From Fuerstiella sp. (lineage in GTDB: Bacteria; Planctomycetota; Planctomycetia; Planctomycetales; Planctomycetaceae), in contig JAQWOH010000069.1 of assembly GCA_029245955.1 (NCBI GenBank), forward strand, positions 17,549 through 81,548: a DNA stretch of 64,000 nucleotides. The letters are read 5' to 3'. The number at the start of each line of letters is the position of its first letter. Within the stretch, counting starts at the first letter, position 1. This document shows, in pieces, positions 10,067 through 19,006 of this stretch. Below the pieces are notes generated by a model. That model saw only the letters and a program-made list of their open reading frames with translations. It made no database searches and was not told the DNA's origin. The translations under genes and the position numbers were made by a program.

Positions 10067-11110
10067 TCATGGACGTGTTCTGGTCGGGCGCTGCGGGGCG
10101 GGACAGCAGTCAGCCGGGCAGACGTCGTGACTGGCTTCATACTGTCCGACACATTCCCGAGTTGCCTGCTGTAATCGCTCCTGGATCAGCTTGCGAATCA
10201 TCCGGACGAAGACAGGATGTGTGCCCGGTGTGTCAGCGCGAATTATCCGCAGGCCAATGTCCTGACACACAGTCGTGGCTTCGTCGTCCAGGTCGTACAG
10301 GACTTCGATATGGTCGGAAAGAAATCCAACAGGAGAGACCACAACCTGTTGCACGCCGCTGTTGCTGAGCGCACGAAGATGATCGCAGATGTCGGGTTCC
10401 AGCCACGGATCCTGAGGCCGTCCGCTGCGACTCTGATACACCAGACTCCATCTGTCTGCCGGCAGTTGCAGGCGTTTTGCCACAAGGTGACATGTTTCTG
10501 TCAACTGCCGGACGTAGTCAGATGTTTCGGCCATGGAATTTGGAATACTATGCGCCGTAAATGCCACGTGGACATCCTGATTGGCAGCAGTCTTCAATTC
10601 CGATATTGCGGCCTGAACATTCAAAGCATTGACTTCAACGAAGTCCGGATGATTATAAAAAACTCGAAGCTTGTGCACTTCGATGTCGGTCGCGTCAGCC
10701 TCGACCTGAGCGTCCGCGATGTTTTCGCGGTACTGGCGGCATCCTGAATAGCCGCTGTACCCGGATGTGACGAACACAAGAACTTTCCCGGCACCGGCCT
10801 GCTTCAGTTCCCGCATGGCGTCAGGCAGCATTGGCTTCCAGTTTCGGTTGCCCCAGAAAATCGGCAGATCGATTCCCTGATCTTCGCATTCGACGGCAAC
10901 AGCCTGAATCAGTTTCCGGCACTGTTCGTTAATCGGACTAACGCCGCCAAAATTTTGGTAGTGCTCAGCAACCTCCAGCATCCGCGCTTGCGGCACGTTT
11001 TTGCCCCGCAAAACGTTTTCCAGAAACGGCATCACGTCGTCTGGACCTTCCGGCCCACCAAAAGACACAAACAGCAGGGCATCGTACGAATGACGGGGAT
11101 CCTGTGACAT
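10067..11110 (-). CDS. hemH: Ferrochelatase
   Basis: Inserts Fe2+ into a porphyrin in the last steps of haem synthesis. The 347-residue reading from ATG 11110 starts with a short polar lead into LLFVSFGGPEGPDDVMPFLENV, the usual ferrochelatase N-terminus. VSPINEQCRKLI and the active-site FTAHSIPNSMAE with its conserved His follow, then SPVGFLSDHIEVLYDLD. The open frame extends much further upstream, across metK on the opposite strand, but that part has no family signal, so ATG 11110 is chosen. The last 30 residues hold Cys in RECVG and a CPADCCP motif, which could carry an iron-sulfur cluster as in some bacterial ferrochelatases. It is divergent from metK. Confidence 0.95.
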   Translation of the reverse strand: MSQDPRHSYDALLFVSFGGPEGPDDVMPFLENVLRGKNVPQARMLEVAEHYQNFGGVSPINEQCRKLIQAVAVECEDQGIDLPIFWGNRNWKPMLPDAMRELKQAGAGKVLVFVTSGYSGYSGCRQYRENIADAQVEADATDIEVHKLRVFYNHPDFVEVNALNVQAAISELKTAANQDVHVAFTAHSIPNSMAETSDYVRQLTETCHLVAKRLQLPADRWSLVYQSRSGRPQDPWLEPDICDHLRALSNSGVQQVVVSPVGFLSDHIEVLYDLDDEATTVCQDIGLRIIRADTPGTHPVFVRMIRKLIQERLQQATRECVGQYEASHDVCPADCCPAPQRPTRTRP

Positions 11111-11470
11111 CTGGACTTTCGGAATGTTTTCAGTGGATGGAAATATAGAGTGGACTGTACACAGAGATTTGTAGACCGCCACGCTGATTTGGCAACCCGG
11201 AGCGGGATTCGTCAGTGCGATTTGTGAACGAACGGAGAGTATCCGGAGGCCGGATGTGCACAACAGACTGAGCTCCGACGGTGGGAAATTCGCTGGTCCT
11301 GACACGGTTCTCTGTTGTGAGCACATCGCCGCTTTCCTAAACTTCCCCGCACCAGACGAGTCGGATTGGGGACGTTTCATTCGAATTCCGGTTATGGGCG
11401 TCTGTGACGGGACGGGTGGTCCGTTCAGAATCAGGCAGAAAATCATAGAACAAGCAGGTAATACCAACAG
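11111..11470. other. Divergent promoter region between hemH and metK
   Basis: This 360-bp gap must carry promoters for both divergent genes. I looked for a SAM- or SAH-sensing leader ahead of metK but could not fold one with confidence. No -35/-10 pair is strong enough to name. Confidence 0.4.
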
Positions 11471-12607
11471 ATGGCCAATTATTTCTTCACCAGCGAATCT
11501 GTCAGTATGGGGCATCCGGACAAGGTTTCGGACCAGGTCTCCGACGGAATTCTGGACGCCCTGCTGCGGCAGGATCCGATGTCTCGTGTTGCGTGTGAGA
11601 CTCTGTGTACGACCGATCTGGTCGTGCTTTCCGGAGAAATAACCAGCGCGGCAAAAATTGATTACGTGGAAGTCACGCGGCAGGTCATTCGTGAAATCGG
11701 GTATACCAGCGACGATATCGGATTTAACGCCGATAGTTGTCGAGTCTTCTGCGCTCTGCACAGTCAGAGTGGCGACATCGCGCAGGGAGTGGATCGTGAC
11801 GGGGCCGGCGATCAGGGACTGATGTTTGGCTACGCATGCAATCAAACTCCGGAACTGATGCCTGTGGCTATTGCGTTTTCGCACCGCATCATCAATCTGC
11901 TGGCGGAAAAACGCCAACAGGGCGAAGTGGATTGGCTGCGACCGGACAGCAAGAGTCAGGTGACTGTCGAATACGATGGGGCGAAGCCTGTGCGAATCGA
12001 CGCCATTGTGGTGTCCACACAGCACTCGCCCGATGTGAGTCAGGAAGATATTTCTGACTACGTGAAGAAGGTTGTGAAAGAAGCGATTCCGAATGACCTG
12101 CTGGATGACAACACGAAGTATCATATTAATCCGACCGGGCGATTTGTGGTCGGAGGGCCGCACGGTGACACCGGTCTGACAGGCCGGAAGATTATCGTCG
12201 ACACGTACGGCGGGTGGGGCCGACATGGCGGCGGAGCATTTTCCGGCAAAGACAGTACCAAGGTTGACCGTTCTGCAGCCTATATGGGCCGGTATGTAGC
12301 GAAGAATATTGTGGCGGCAGATCTGGCGGACGAATGTGAAGTACAGCTGGCATACGCTATCGGTGTGGCTGACCCGGTTAGTGTGAGAGTCGATACCAAC
12401 GGTACTGCGAAGGTTGCCGAAGAAAGTATCCAGAAGGCTGTACAGGAAATCTTCCCTCTGAATCCGAAGGGGATTATCGAACATCTTGGGCTGCGACGGC
12501 CGATCTTCCGTCACACCGCGCACGGTGGGCACTTCGGTCGCAGCGAAGAAGACTTCAAGTGGGAAGGTACAGATATGGTCGACAAGCTGAAGTCAGCCGT
12601 CAGCTAG
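11471..12607 (+). CDS. metK: S-adenosylmethionine synthetase
   Basis: Makes S-adenosylmethionine from methionine and ATP in the cytosol. The 378-residue protein has the usual length and all signatures: FTSESVSMGHPDKVSDQ at the N-terminus (His and Asp for ATP and Mg2+), the hexapeptide-type loop GAGDQGLMFGYA, FVVGGPHGDTGLTGRKI, and the P-loop-like GGGAFSGKDSTKVDRSAAY. The C-terminal block FRHTAHGGHFGR is also typical. ATG 11471 begins four residues before the first conserved strand. The next + strand gene starts 160 bp later and is unrelated in function. Confidence 0.98.
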   Translation: MANYFFTSESVSMGHPDKVSDQVSDGILDALLRQDPMSRVACETLCTTDLVVLSGEITSAAKIDYVEVTRQVIREIGYTSDDIGFNADSCRVFCALHSQSGDIAQGVDRDGAGDQGLMFGYACNQTPELMPVAIAFSHRIINLLAEKRQQGEVDWLRPDSKSQVTVEYDGAKPVRIDAIVVSTQHSPDVSQEDISDYVKKVVKEAIPNDLLDDNTKYHINPTGRFVVGGPHGDTGLTGRKIIVDTYGGWGRHGGGAFSGKDSTKVDRSAAYMGRYVAKNIVAADLADECEVQLAYAIGVADPVSVRVDTNGTAKVAEESIQKAVQEIFPLNPKGIIEHLGLRRPIFRHTAHGGHFGRSEEDFKWEGTDMVDKLKSAVS

Positions 12608-12680
12608 CTGGAATGCTCGTCAGTATAGCCCTTGGATTTCCCCGTGATCATTGAGACCAGGTGACCAGTATCCGAGCGAT

Positions 12681-12726
12681 AGCTCGCGTGAGCCGTCGAA
12701 GACAGCTCGCATAAACCGTCGAAAAC
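12681..12726 (+). repeat. Two-copy 23-bp imperfect tandem repeat
   Basis: Units 12681-12703 and 12704-12726 align without gaps at 19 of 23 positions, and all four differences are G in the first copy against A in the second. It lies just upstream of the ATG at 12768, in the leader of the next gene. A protein-binding site pair or a chance slippage product are both possible. Confidence 0.6.
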
Positions 12727-12767
12727 GGATTGGTGGCGTCGCCGCCGCATCAACAAGGCAGGAAGCC

Positions 12768-14417
12768 ATGATTGAACCGGGTTCAACCAACCGAGCGTCA
12801 CGGAGTCGTAGATTTGTCGCGTTGATCGCATGGGCTGGTCTGGTGCTGACCGCTGCCTTTCTATGGTCGGCACGTCAGAACGGCAGCATTCGTTCATCGG
12901 TGGCAGAGCCGATTTGTTTTCTGCTGGCTTCATTCGCCGCGCTGGCCGGCGTTTTTGCCTGGATGCTGTTCAATCCGAATCGACGTTCGGCACGTGACTC
13001 CGGGGCGCTGTTTCTGGCCGCAGCCGCGACACTGTTTCCGCCCCCGATCATCGGGTTCTGTCTGATGCCCGCAGACTCCCCGCTCCGAGGCTGGCTGGCG
13101 TTCGCCGTATTCATGTTGTGTGTGATCGCCATGCTGAGTCACATCCCTGATGAGTTTATCGGGGTTCCACGAGGGCGGCATACCTATCTGATACCGATTC
13201 CGGCATTCGATCGTGTTAAGGATTCGGCGATGGATCCGGATGCGGCATGGTTCAGGATTTCGGATTTGTCGCAGATGGTAGCAGACACTGAGCGCCCGTC
13301 GCTTGCGCCACGGGCGTATCTGCAGCGTGAGGATCCCCTTGCGGAAGTCCGCCAGCCCGCAAAGATTCGTCCGGCAAGCGACGTCGACGATATCCTGGGG
13401 ACAGACCTTGATCTGGATTTTCTGAACGATTCGCTGGCGGACGATGCCCCGCCTCCTCACTTCGCAGCAGAACAGTGGCCTGGGGATCAGGTACGGTCGA
13501 CCCGCAATCACAAACGTCGGGACGAGAATCGTCCGGAGACCTCAAAACGGTTGCGCCCGCACAGTTCGGGCCGACGCAGCCAGACAGCGAATGATGCGGA
13601 CCTTCAGCCGACAGCCTTTCCCCAGGTTCTGCCGCATACACAGCTGCCATCTTCTGCAGCCGATACACCTGACGATGACCGACGTTCGGTGGCGGAACGC
13701 CGTGTGGCTGCACAGAATCGAAGTGCCGAGGTGCAGGCGGAAGAAACAGAAGCGGGGTCCGTAACCGCTGAGGAAGGTGTAGCTGCAGATACGCTCGGTG
13801 TGGCGGTGGCACCGCTGCTGCCGCGACCCATGGGAAATGTAACCGACGTGTTTCAGCGGGACGACGTCTTATCGGATCCGCTGCAGCAGAAAGCGTCCGC
13901 TACAGAAGCCGATGAACAGCCCGTCGGTGAACAGCCCGCCGGTGAACAGCCCGCCGGTGCGGTTCCGGAGGGTCGGCCGGCACGATCCAGAACGTCCCGA
14001 TACGACACCATTTCCACGGCCATGGAAGAGCCGTCAGCTGCAGAGTCACAAGAATCCGCACCACGCGATGCCAGGCCGTGGCAGGCTGAATCCAGCGTTG
14101 CCGGTGCCGCGGAAGCTGAAGATTCGATATCACCAGGACTGCAGCGTTCACAGGATGAAAGCGGCAGTGAGGTGGTTGAAGGCGTCATCCGAGTGCGATT
14201 TGACAAGGGGCAGAAGCGAGCAAATTTACATGTCCCTTTTTCTCCTCCACTTGCCGGCATGCCCGACGTTGAATGTGAGTGTGTTGGTGATGAACCGTTG
14301 AGGTTGAAGGTACCTGTTCGTCAGTCCTATGGAATTCGCATTGAGGCCCGACGGTCCAATGCGGACGAAGCCCTGGACACCGAAGTCGGCTTTGCGGCCT
14401 GCTGTCCGTCTGCATAG
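12768..14417 (+). CDS. Membrane protein with long low-complexity acidic tail, unknown function
   Basis: I do not recognise a named family. From ATG 12768 (AGGAAG seven bases upstream) the protein has 549 residues. The first 130 residues contain about four hydrophobic segments, for example FVALIAWAGLVLTAAFLW and GWLAFAVFMLCVIAML, so it is probably anchored in the inner membrane. Residues from about 140 to 460 are polar, rich in Asp, Glu, Arg, Ser and Pro, probably disordered, and include a three-copy EQPAG-type repeat. The last 80 residues look folded again (VIRVRFDKGQKRANLHVPF). That organised C-terminus could bind another cell-envelope or cytosolic component. An upstream in-frame ATG at 12651 has no supporting ribosome site. 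Confidence 0.7.
   Translation: MIEPGSTNRASRSRRFVALIAWAGLVLTAAFLWSARQNGSIRSSVAEPICFLLASFAALAGVFAWMLFNPNRRSARDSGALFLAAAATLFPPPIIGFCLMPADSPLRGWLAFAVFMLCVIAMLSHIPDEFIGVPRGRHTYLIPIPAFDRVKDSAMDPDAAWFRISDLSQMVADTERPSLAPRAYLQREDPLAEVRQPAKIRPASDVDDILGTDLDLDFLNDSLADDAPPPHFAAEQWPGDQVRSTRNHKRRDENRPETSKRLRPHSSGRRSQTANDADLQPTAFPQVLPHTQLPSSAADTPDDDRRSVAERRVAAQNRSAEVQAEETEAGSVTAEEGVAADTLGVAVAPLLPRPMGNVTDVFQRDDVLSDPLQQKASATEADEQPVGEQPAGEQPAGAVPEGRPARSRTSRYDTISTAMEEPSAAESQESAPRDARPWQAESSVAGAAEAEDSISPGLQRSQDESGSEVVEGVIRVRFDKGQKRANLHVPFSPPLAGMPDVECECVGDEPLRLKVPVRQSYGIRIEARRSNADEALDTEVGFAACCPSA
13914..13958 (+). repeat. 15-bp in-frame tandem repeat, three copies
   Basis: Copies at 13914-13928, 13929-13943 and 13944-13958 are identical except for one base in the first copy. 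Each encodes Glu-Gln-Pro-(Ala/Val)-Gly inside the disordered part of the host protein. The unit is a multiple of three, so copy number can change without breaking the frame. Confidence 0.9.
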
Positions 14418-14527
14418 GCGATGCCTGTCAGTCTTTGCAAAACCCGGCGGTTCTTCGCCCCATTTTTGATCTGAATGGGCTATGCTGCTGTCTTTCAGAC
14501 AGAACGGACTTTGCTCATTATCAGGCC

Positions 14528-15505
14528 ATGCAACGAATAAGCGTCATTGATTCTCATACGGGCGGTGAGCCGACCAGAATAATTGTGGGCGGTGCTCCGA
14601 ATCTCGGCCCGGGCTCTCCGGTTGACCGAGTCGCCTGTTTTCGCGAACAGTTCGATCACATACGAAGGTCTGTCATTCTTGAACCACGTGGTTCAGACGT
14701 GCTGGTGGGCGGTCTGCTGTATGACCCGGTGGATACATCCTGTGCAGCGGGGATCGTCTTTTTTAACAACGTCGGTTATCTTCAGATGTGCGGTCACGGC
14801 ACTATTGGACTGGCCGTCACACTGGCGCACATGGGGCGGCTGGATGTTGGTGAGCATTGCATCGAGACTCCTGTGGGTATCGTCACAGTGACTCTGCTGG
14901 ACCAGCACCGAGTGGCGGTTCGGAATGTTGCTTCGTATCGACATCGGACGTCGGTTGCCGTGCATGTGGACGGTTATGGCTCGGTGACGGGGGACATCGC
15001 GTGGGGCGGAAACTGGTTTTTTCTGGTGGCTGATCATGGTCAGGCACTCGACATGCAGCGGTGCGACGAACTTACGAATTTTGCTCGACGGGTCGCTGCC
15101 GGGCTGAAACGTGACGGGGTGACGGGGGCTGAAGGAGGTGTGATTGACCACATCGAATTATTCGGCCCGCCATCAGACTCTGGTACGGCTGACGGTCGTA
15201 GTTTTGTTCTGTGTCCCGGCGGAGCTTACGACCGGTCTCCCTGTGGTACTGGCACCAGTGCGAAACTGGCCTGCCTGGCGGCCGACGGCAAGTTGTTACC
15301 CGGCGAAACATGGCGGCAGGAAAGCATCGTGGGCAGCATTTTTGAAGGCAGCTTTCAATTTGCAGCGAACGAGGAGTCGATACCCGGTTTGCGTGGTGAT
15401 GAACCTGCAGTTGTTCCCACGATCATCGGTTCAGCCTGGGTGACGGGAGAAAGCGAACTTATTCTGGATGATTCTGATCCGTTTTGTAACGGAATCTGCG
15501 GATGA
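14528..15505 (+). CDS. 4-hydroxyproline 2-epimerase (proline racemase family)
   Basis: Epimerises trans-4-hydroxy-L-proline to cis-4-hydroxy-D-proline, the first step of collagen-derived hydroxyproline use. With ATG 14528 the protein has 325 residues. Both acid/base cysteines are present: C88 in MCGHGTIGL and C239 in SPCGTGTSAK, which argues against the related dehydratases that carry Thr or Ser at one site. IDSHTGGEPTR at the N-terminus binds substrate. A longer frame opening at 14435 adds 31 residues without family character. The stop overlaps the next start as ATGA, so the downstream oxidoreductase is probably translated with it. Proline racemase itself is the alternative, but the oxidoreductase partner favours hydroxyproline. 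Confidence 0.9.
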   Translation: MQRISVIDSHTGGEPTRIIVGGAPNLGPGSPVDRVACFREQFDHIRRSVILEPRGSDVLVGGLLYDPVDTSCAAGIVFFNNVGYLQMCGHGTIGLAVTLAHMGRLDVGEHCIETPVGIVTVTLLDQHRVAVRNVASYRHRTSVAVHVDGYGSVTGDIAWGGNWFFLVADHGQALDMQRCDELTNFARRVAAGLKRDGVTGAEGGVIDHIELFGPPSDSGTADGRSFVLCPGGAYDRSPCGTGTSAKLACLAADGKLLPGETWRQESIVGSIFEGSFQFAANEESIPGLRGDEPAVVPTIIGSAWVTGESELILDDSDPFCNGICG

Positions 15506-16755
15506 ACAACGGTACAAAACACACAGTCGTGATTGGGGGCGGAGTCATTGGGGCATTTTGCGCGTGGTATCTGACACTTGCCGGACGCAGGGTCACGATT
15601 GTTGACCGAGCGGAATTCGGCGCGGGGTGTTCTCATGGCAATTGTGGCTACGTATCACCCAGTCATGTTCTGCCGCTGACTGCTCCCGGGCAGATTCGTC
15701 GTGGTCTGAAGGGCCTGATCAGTCGCAATACCGCATTACGGATTCATCCCCGCCTGTCGCCGTCGTTCTGGAAATGGATGCTTAAGTTTTCTTTGCGCTG
15801 CAACCGCAGAGACATGCTGCAGGCCGGTCGAGGTCGAACGGCGCTGCTGGAATCTTCACGAAGACTTTATGAAGAGGTGATTACCGGGCAGGGGTTGCAG
15901 GTACAGTGGAAAACGGACGGGCTGCTGTTCGTCTACCGTGACAAGCCGGAGTTCGAAAAATATGCTGCAACTGACAAGCTGCTGCGGGACGAATTCGGTG
16001 TGGCGGCCGCACCCATCGATGGCGAACAGCTATCGGAAATGGAGCCAGCGCTGAAGTCCGGACTGGCCGGTGCATGGCACTACACAAATGATGCTTATCT
16101 TCGTCCGGACGTGCTGATGTCGGAGTTGCACCGGACGCTGCTGGAAAGTGGCGTGCAGATTCTAACGCAGCGTGAAATGAAAGGATTTGTGGCTCCCACC
16201 GTCGGGGCGGCCGCTGCCGTGTCCACCAGTTCAGGCAACATTGAGGCCGATGAGTTCGTCGTGGCCACCGGCCCGCTGACTCCGATGCTCAATACCGCGC
16301 TGGGATGCCGCATTCCGATTGAGCCTGGCAAGGGGTACTCGATCACTATGGCCCGGCCAAAAATCTGCCCGCGTTATCCAATGCTGCTGGAAGAAGCTCA
16401 CGTCGGAATCACGCCATTTGAAGACGGGTATCGAATTGGCAGCACGATGGAATTCGCCGGTTACAATTCGGAACTCAGTCCGGGACGGCTGCAGTATCTG
16501 CGCGACGGAGCTACTGAATACCTTGTCGAGCCCACGGCTGATCCGGTTGAAGAAGAGTGGTGTGGCTGGCGTCCGATGACATGGGACGGCCTGCCTTATA
16601 TCGACCGCACACCTCGGTTTGGAAACGTCTGGGTCGCTGCCGGACACAACATGCTGGGACTCAGCATGGGGCCGGCCACCGGCAGGTTGATCTGTGAAAT
16701 GATCACTGGTCAGCCGCCGCACATCGATGCCCGGCCGTACTGCATTGGACGGTAG
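15502..16755 (+). CDS. FAD-dependent D-amino acid oxidoreductase (DadA-like), probable D-hydroxyproline dehydrogenase
   Basis: Would oxidise cis-4-hydroxy-D-proline to pyrroline-4-hydroxy-2-carboxylate, feeding electrons to FAD and then the respiratory chain. The N-terminus has the dinucleotide fold HTVVIGGGVIGAFCAWYL followed by VTIVDR, and the second FAD contact is near ADEFVVATGPLTPML. The C-terminal WCGWRPMTWDGLPYIDR and VWVAAGHNMLGLSMGPATGRL are typical of the DAO superfamily. At 417 residues it has full DadA length. Its ATG overlaps the stop of the epimerase gene by four bases, which is the strongest clue to substrate. Genes for the later pathway steps (deaminase, semialdehyde dehydrogenase) are not next to it. 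Confidence 0.88.
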   Translation: MNNGTKHTVVIGGGVIGAFCAWYLTLAGRRVTIVDRAEFGAGCSHGNCGYVSPSHVLPLTAPGQIRRGLKGLISRNTALRIHPRLSPSFWKWMLKFSLRCNRRDMLQAGRGRTALLESSRRLYEEVITGQGLQVQWKTDGLLFVYRDKPEFEKYAATDKLLRDEFGVAAAPIDGEQLSEMEPALKSGLAGAWHYTNDAYLRPDVLMSELHRTLLESGVQILTQREMKGFVAPTVGAAAAVSTSSGNIEADEFVVATGPLTPMLNTALGCRIPIEPGKGYSITMARPKICPRYPMLLEEAHVGITPFEDGYRIGSTMEFAGYNSELSPGRLQYLRDGATEYLVEPTADPVEEEWCGWRPMTWDGLPYIDRTPRFGNVWVAAGHNMLGLSMGPATGRLICEMITGQPPHIDARPYCIGR

Positions 16756-16781
16756 CCCCGCGACGGGACCCTTGTCACGAC

Positions 16782-18647
16782 TTATTCCGCGACTTCAATC
16801 AGCTGGTCGACTGCCGTGACCGAGACGCCTGTCGTCTTTCCGTCCGGCCAGGTAACAACGACCGATTTCACGTTTTCGTTATCGCCCAGTCCGAACGTTA
16901 ACGGAAGTTCGACCTGTGACTGATAACTGCACGTGGGCATCACCGTGCGAGTCAGCACCGTGTCGTCCGGCAGAGTGACACGCGCCGTGGCTCCGATGGC
17001 ACTTCGGTTTGATTTGCTTCCGGTCAGGTGCAAACGCAGCCAGTGGTTGTCTGTTTGCTGGTCATTGCGCAGCAGGCGCGGTGTGCTGCCGGAGGCCAGC
17101 AGCAGTACGTCCAGGTCACCATCGCCGTCGATATCCGCTCGCGTGGCTCCTCGCCCCACCATGCGTTTCGTGAAATCGGCTCCGACTTTCTCTTCCGGGA
17201 CGACCATGAATTCGTTGTCATAATCAGCGCCGCAGTTCCAGAGTAGTTGAGGTGGTTGTTCGTAGTGCTGACTGGCCTGAACTTTCTGGATGTCGTCTTC
17301 CAGATGGCCGTTACAGCTCAGAATATCGAGGCGGCCGTCCAGGTCGATGTCGGCAAACATGACGCCGAAGGTCAGTTCGACCCTCGTTACCGGGCCGATT
17401 CCGTTGCTGACAGCTTCGTCGCGATAAATCGGCACAGGCAGGCCCGGCGTCTGACAGACGTACAGAGCGGTCATCTCGTTGGCAAAGTTGCCGATGGTGA
17501 TCCCCAGTGAATCCGAATTACGAAAACAGGCCGCATCGATTCCCATGGCTCCACGCGCCTTGCCGTTGTTGTCGAAGGCAATGCCTGCGGCACTCGCGTT
17601 TTCCATGAACGTCCCGTCCGGCTGATTGATCAGCAGCAGGTTCTGGACGGTATCGTTTGCGATGACCACGTCCAGGCGACCATCCGAATTGACGTCCGCA
17701 AAGGTCAGTCCCAGAGACTTGGCCAGGGGTTCGCCGGTGTCCGGATTTGTGATCTGCACACCGGCTTCTGCCGATACGTCTGTAAAATTAGCGGCCCCGT
17801 CATTGCGATACAGCCGGGGAAACGTGCCGCGAAATTCTGTCGGACGGCCATAGGCCCTGGCTGTTCCATCTCGCTTGAATCCAAAACTCAGGTCTTTCTC
17901 ACGAGACCATTCGATGTAATTCACGACGAACAGATCCAGGTCACCGTCCAGGTCGTAATCGAACCACCCGCACCCGGTGCTCCAGCCATTGTCTGCTCCG
18001 CTCACATTTGCTGAGGCACTGATGTCCTTGAACTTGCCCTCGCCTGTGTTACGGAACAGACGATTCGAGCCGACGGCCGTAATGTACAGATCCACCAGTC
18101 CGTCATTGTCGAAGTCACCACAGGCGACGCCATTGCCGTAAAAGGAAACGTCCAGTCCCGATCCGACCGTGACGTTGGCGAAGTTGCCGCTGCCGTCGTT
18201 TTCGTAAAGTGCGGATGTGGGGACTGTGTCCGGCTGCTCTGGTGCCCACGGCCAGACGGCTGAATTTACGCAGATGATGTCCTGATCGCCGTCGCCATCG
18301 AAGTCGAAAAATGCCCCACCGCCTCCCATCGTTTCGGGCAGCAGCTTTTCGGCAGCTGCCCCCTGTCCAGCCCCATTTTCGTGGATGAAGTCGATGCCGG
18401 CAGAATCGGTAATGTCGACAAACTGAACCGTAGGGATTTCCAGGGCCGGCAGCTCACGCGTCTGAGGCAACACAGGCTCTTCTTCCTTTTCCGGCACGAC
18501 AACTGGTTCGCTCATTTTCAGAACGAAAAGAATACCACCAACGGCCGCCATCAGGGCCAGCAGTGACAGGGACACCTTCATGGCGGTGCCCACGACATCG
18601 TCGTTGTCCGGAATTTCAGGCTCTGCCGGACCGTCTTGTGCAGCCAT
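16782..18647 (-). CDS. CRTAC1-like protein with FG-GAP repeats and ASPIC/UnbV domain
   Basis: A 621-residue envelope protein of the kind abundant in planctomycetes; molecular role unknown. One membrane anchor lies near residues 24-44 (VSLSLLALMAAVGGILFVL), so the bulk is probably outside the cytoplasm. Several FG-GAP units follow, each with an Asp-rich calcium-binding loop such as DFDGDGDQD, DFDNDGLVD, DYDLDGDLD, DIDLDGRLD and DIDGDGDLD, giving a predicted beta-propeller. The C-terminal ASPIC/UnbV domain spans roughly residues 540-620 (SAIGATARV, VVVTWPDGKTTGV). The 3' end faces the amino acid oxidoreductase gene, so the two are convergent and not an operon. Confidence 0.9.
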   Translation of the reverse strand: MAAQDGPAEPEIPDNDDVVGTAMKVSLSLLALMAAVGGILFVLKMSEPVVVPEKEEEPVLPQTRELPALEIPTVQFVDITDSAGIDFIHENGAGQGAAAEKLLPETMGGGGAFFDFDGDGDQDIICVNSAVWPWAPEQPDTVPTSALYENDGSGNFANVTVGSGLDVSFYGNGVACGDFDNDGLVDLYITAVGSNRLFRNTGEGKFKDISASANVSGADNGWSTGCGWFDYDLDGDLDLFVVNYIEWSREKDLSFGFKRDGTARAYGRPTEFRGTFPRLYRNDGAANFTDVSAEAGVQITNPDTGEPLAKSLGLTFADVNSDGRLDVVIANDTVQNLLLINQPDGTFMENASAAGIAFDNNGKARGAMGIDAACFRNSDSLGITIGNFANEMTALYVCQTPGLPVPIYRDEAVSNGIGPVTRVELTFGVMFADIDLDGRLDILSCNGHLEDDIQKVQASQHYEQPPQLLWNCGADYDNEFMVVPEEKVGADFTKRMVGRGATRADIDGDGDLDVLLLASGSTPRLLRNDQQTDNHWLRLHLTGSKSNRSAIGATARVTLPDDTVLTRTVMPTCSYQSQVELPLTFGLGDNENVKSVVVTWPDGKTTGVSVTAVDQLIEVAE

Positions 18648-19006
18648 TAGATGGTTGTCCCGGGGAAAGTGAGTCTACGACAGTGAGGATGTTCGCGTCG
18701 TACGATTCTTACGCGTTTTGCTGAGGATTGATTAAGAGAAAGTGTCACGGAAATGCGGGATGTGTGTTAAGACAGATCTTCCGGCCTGCGAGATAACACA
18801 CCGGATAGGCCTGGCGGGGGGGCAGATGTTTGTTGTCGCCCGTCGGTTTCCCATTTTTCGTTCCGGACAGAACGCACTCGTTGTGCCGCCAGCGACGCCG
18901 GTGCCGAGTGAAATGGCAGACAGGAATGAAGCACGGATCTGCATTGGATCAGGCCGATATCGCTACGCAGCGCCAGATCTGATGCTGCGGCCGCAGGAGA
19001 GACAGG
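18648..19006. other. Divergent intergenic gap
   Basis: This 359-bp gap separates the CRTAC1-like gene (leftward) from the POTRA fragment (rightward). Small open frames here have no family character. I see no hairpin or repeat. Confidence 0.4.

Noticed and set aside
11111..11470. SAM or SAH riboswitch ahead of metK
   Set aside because: I could not find the conserved core or a consistent fold by eye, so I do not report one.
11111..12532. Upstream extension of the ferrochelatase frame across metK
   Set aside because: The extra 474 codons run antisense to metK and lack any ferrochelatase similarity; the family N-terminus begins right after ATG 11110.
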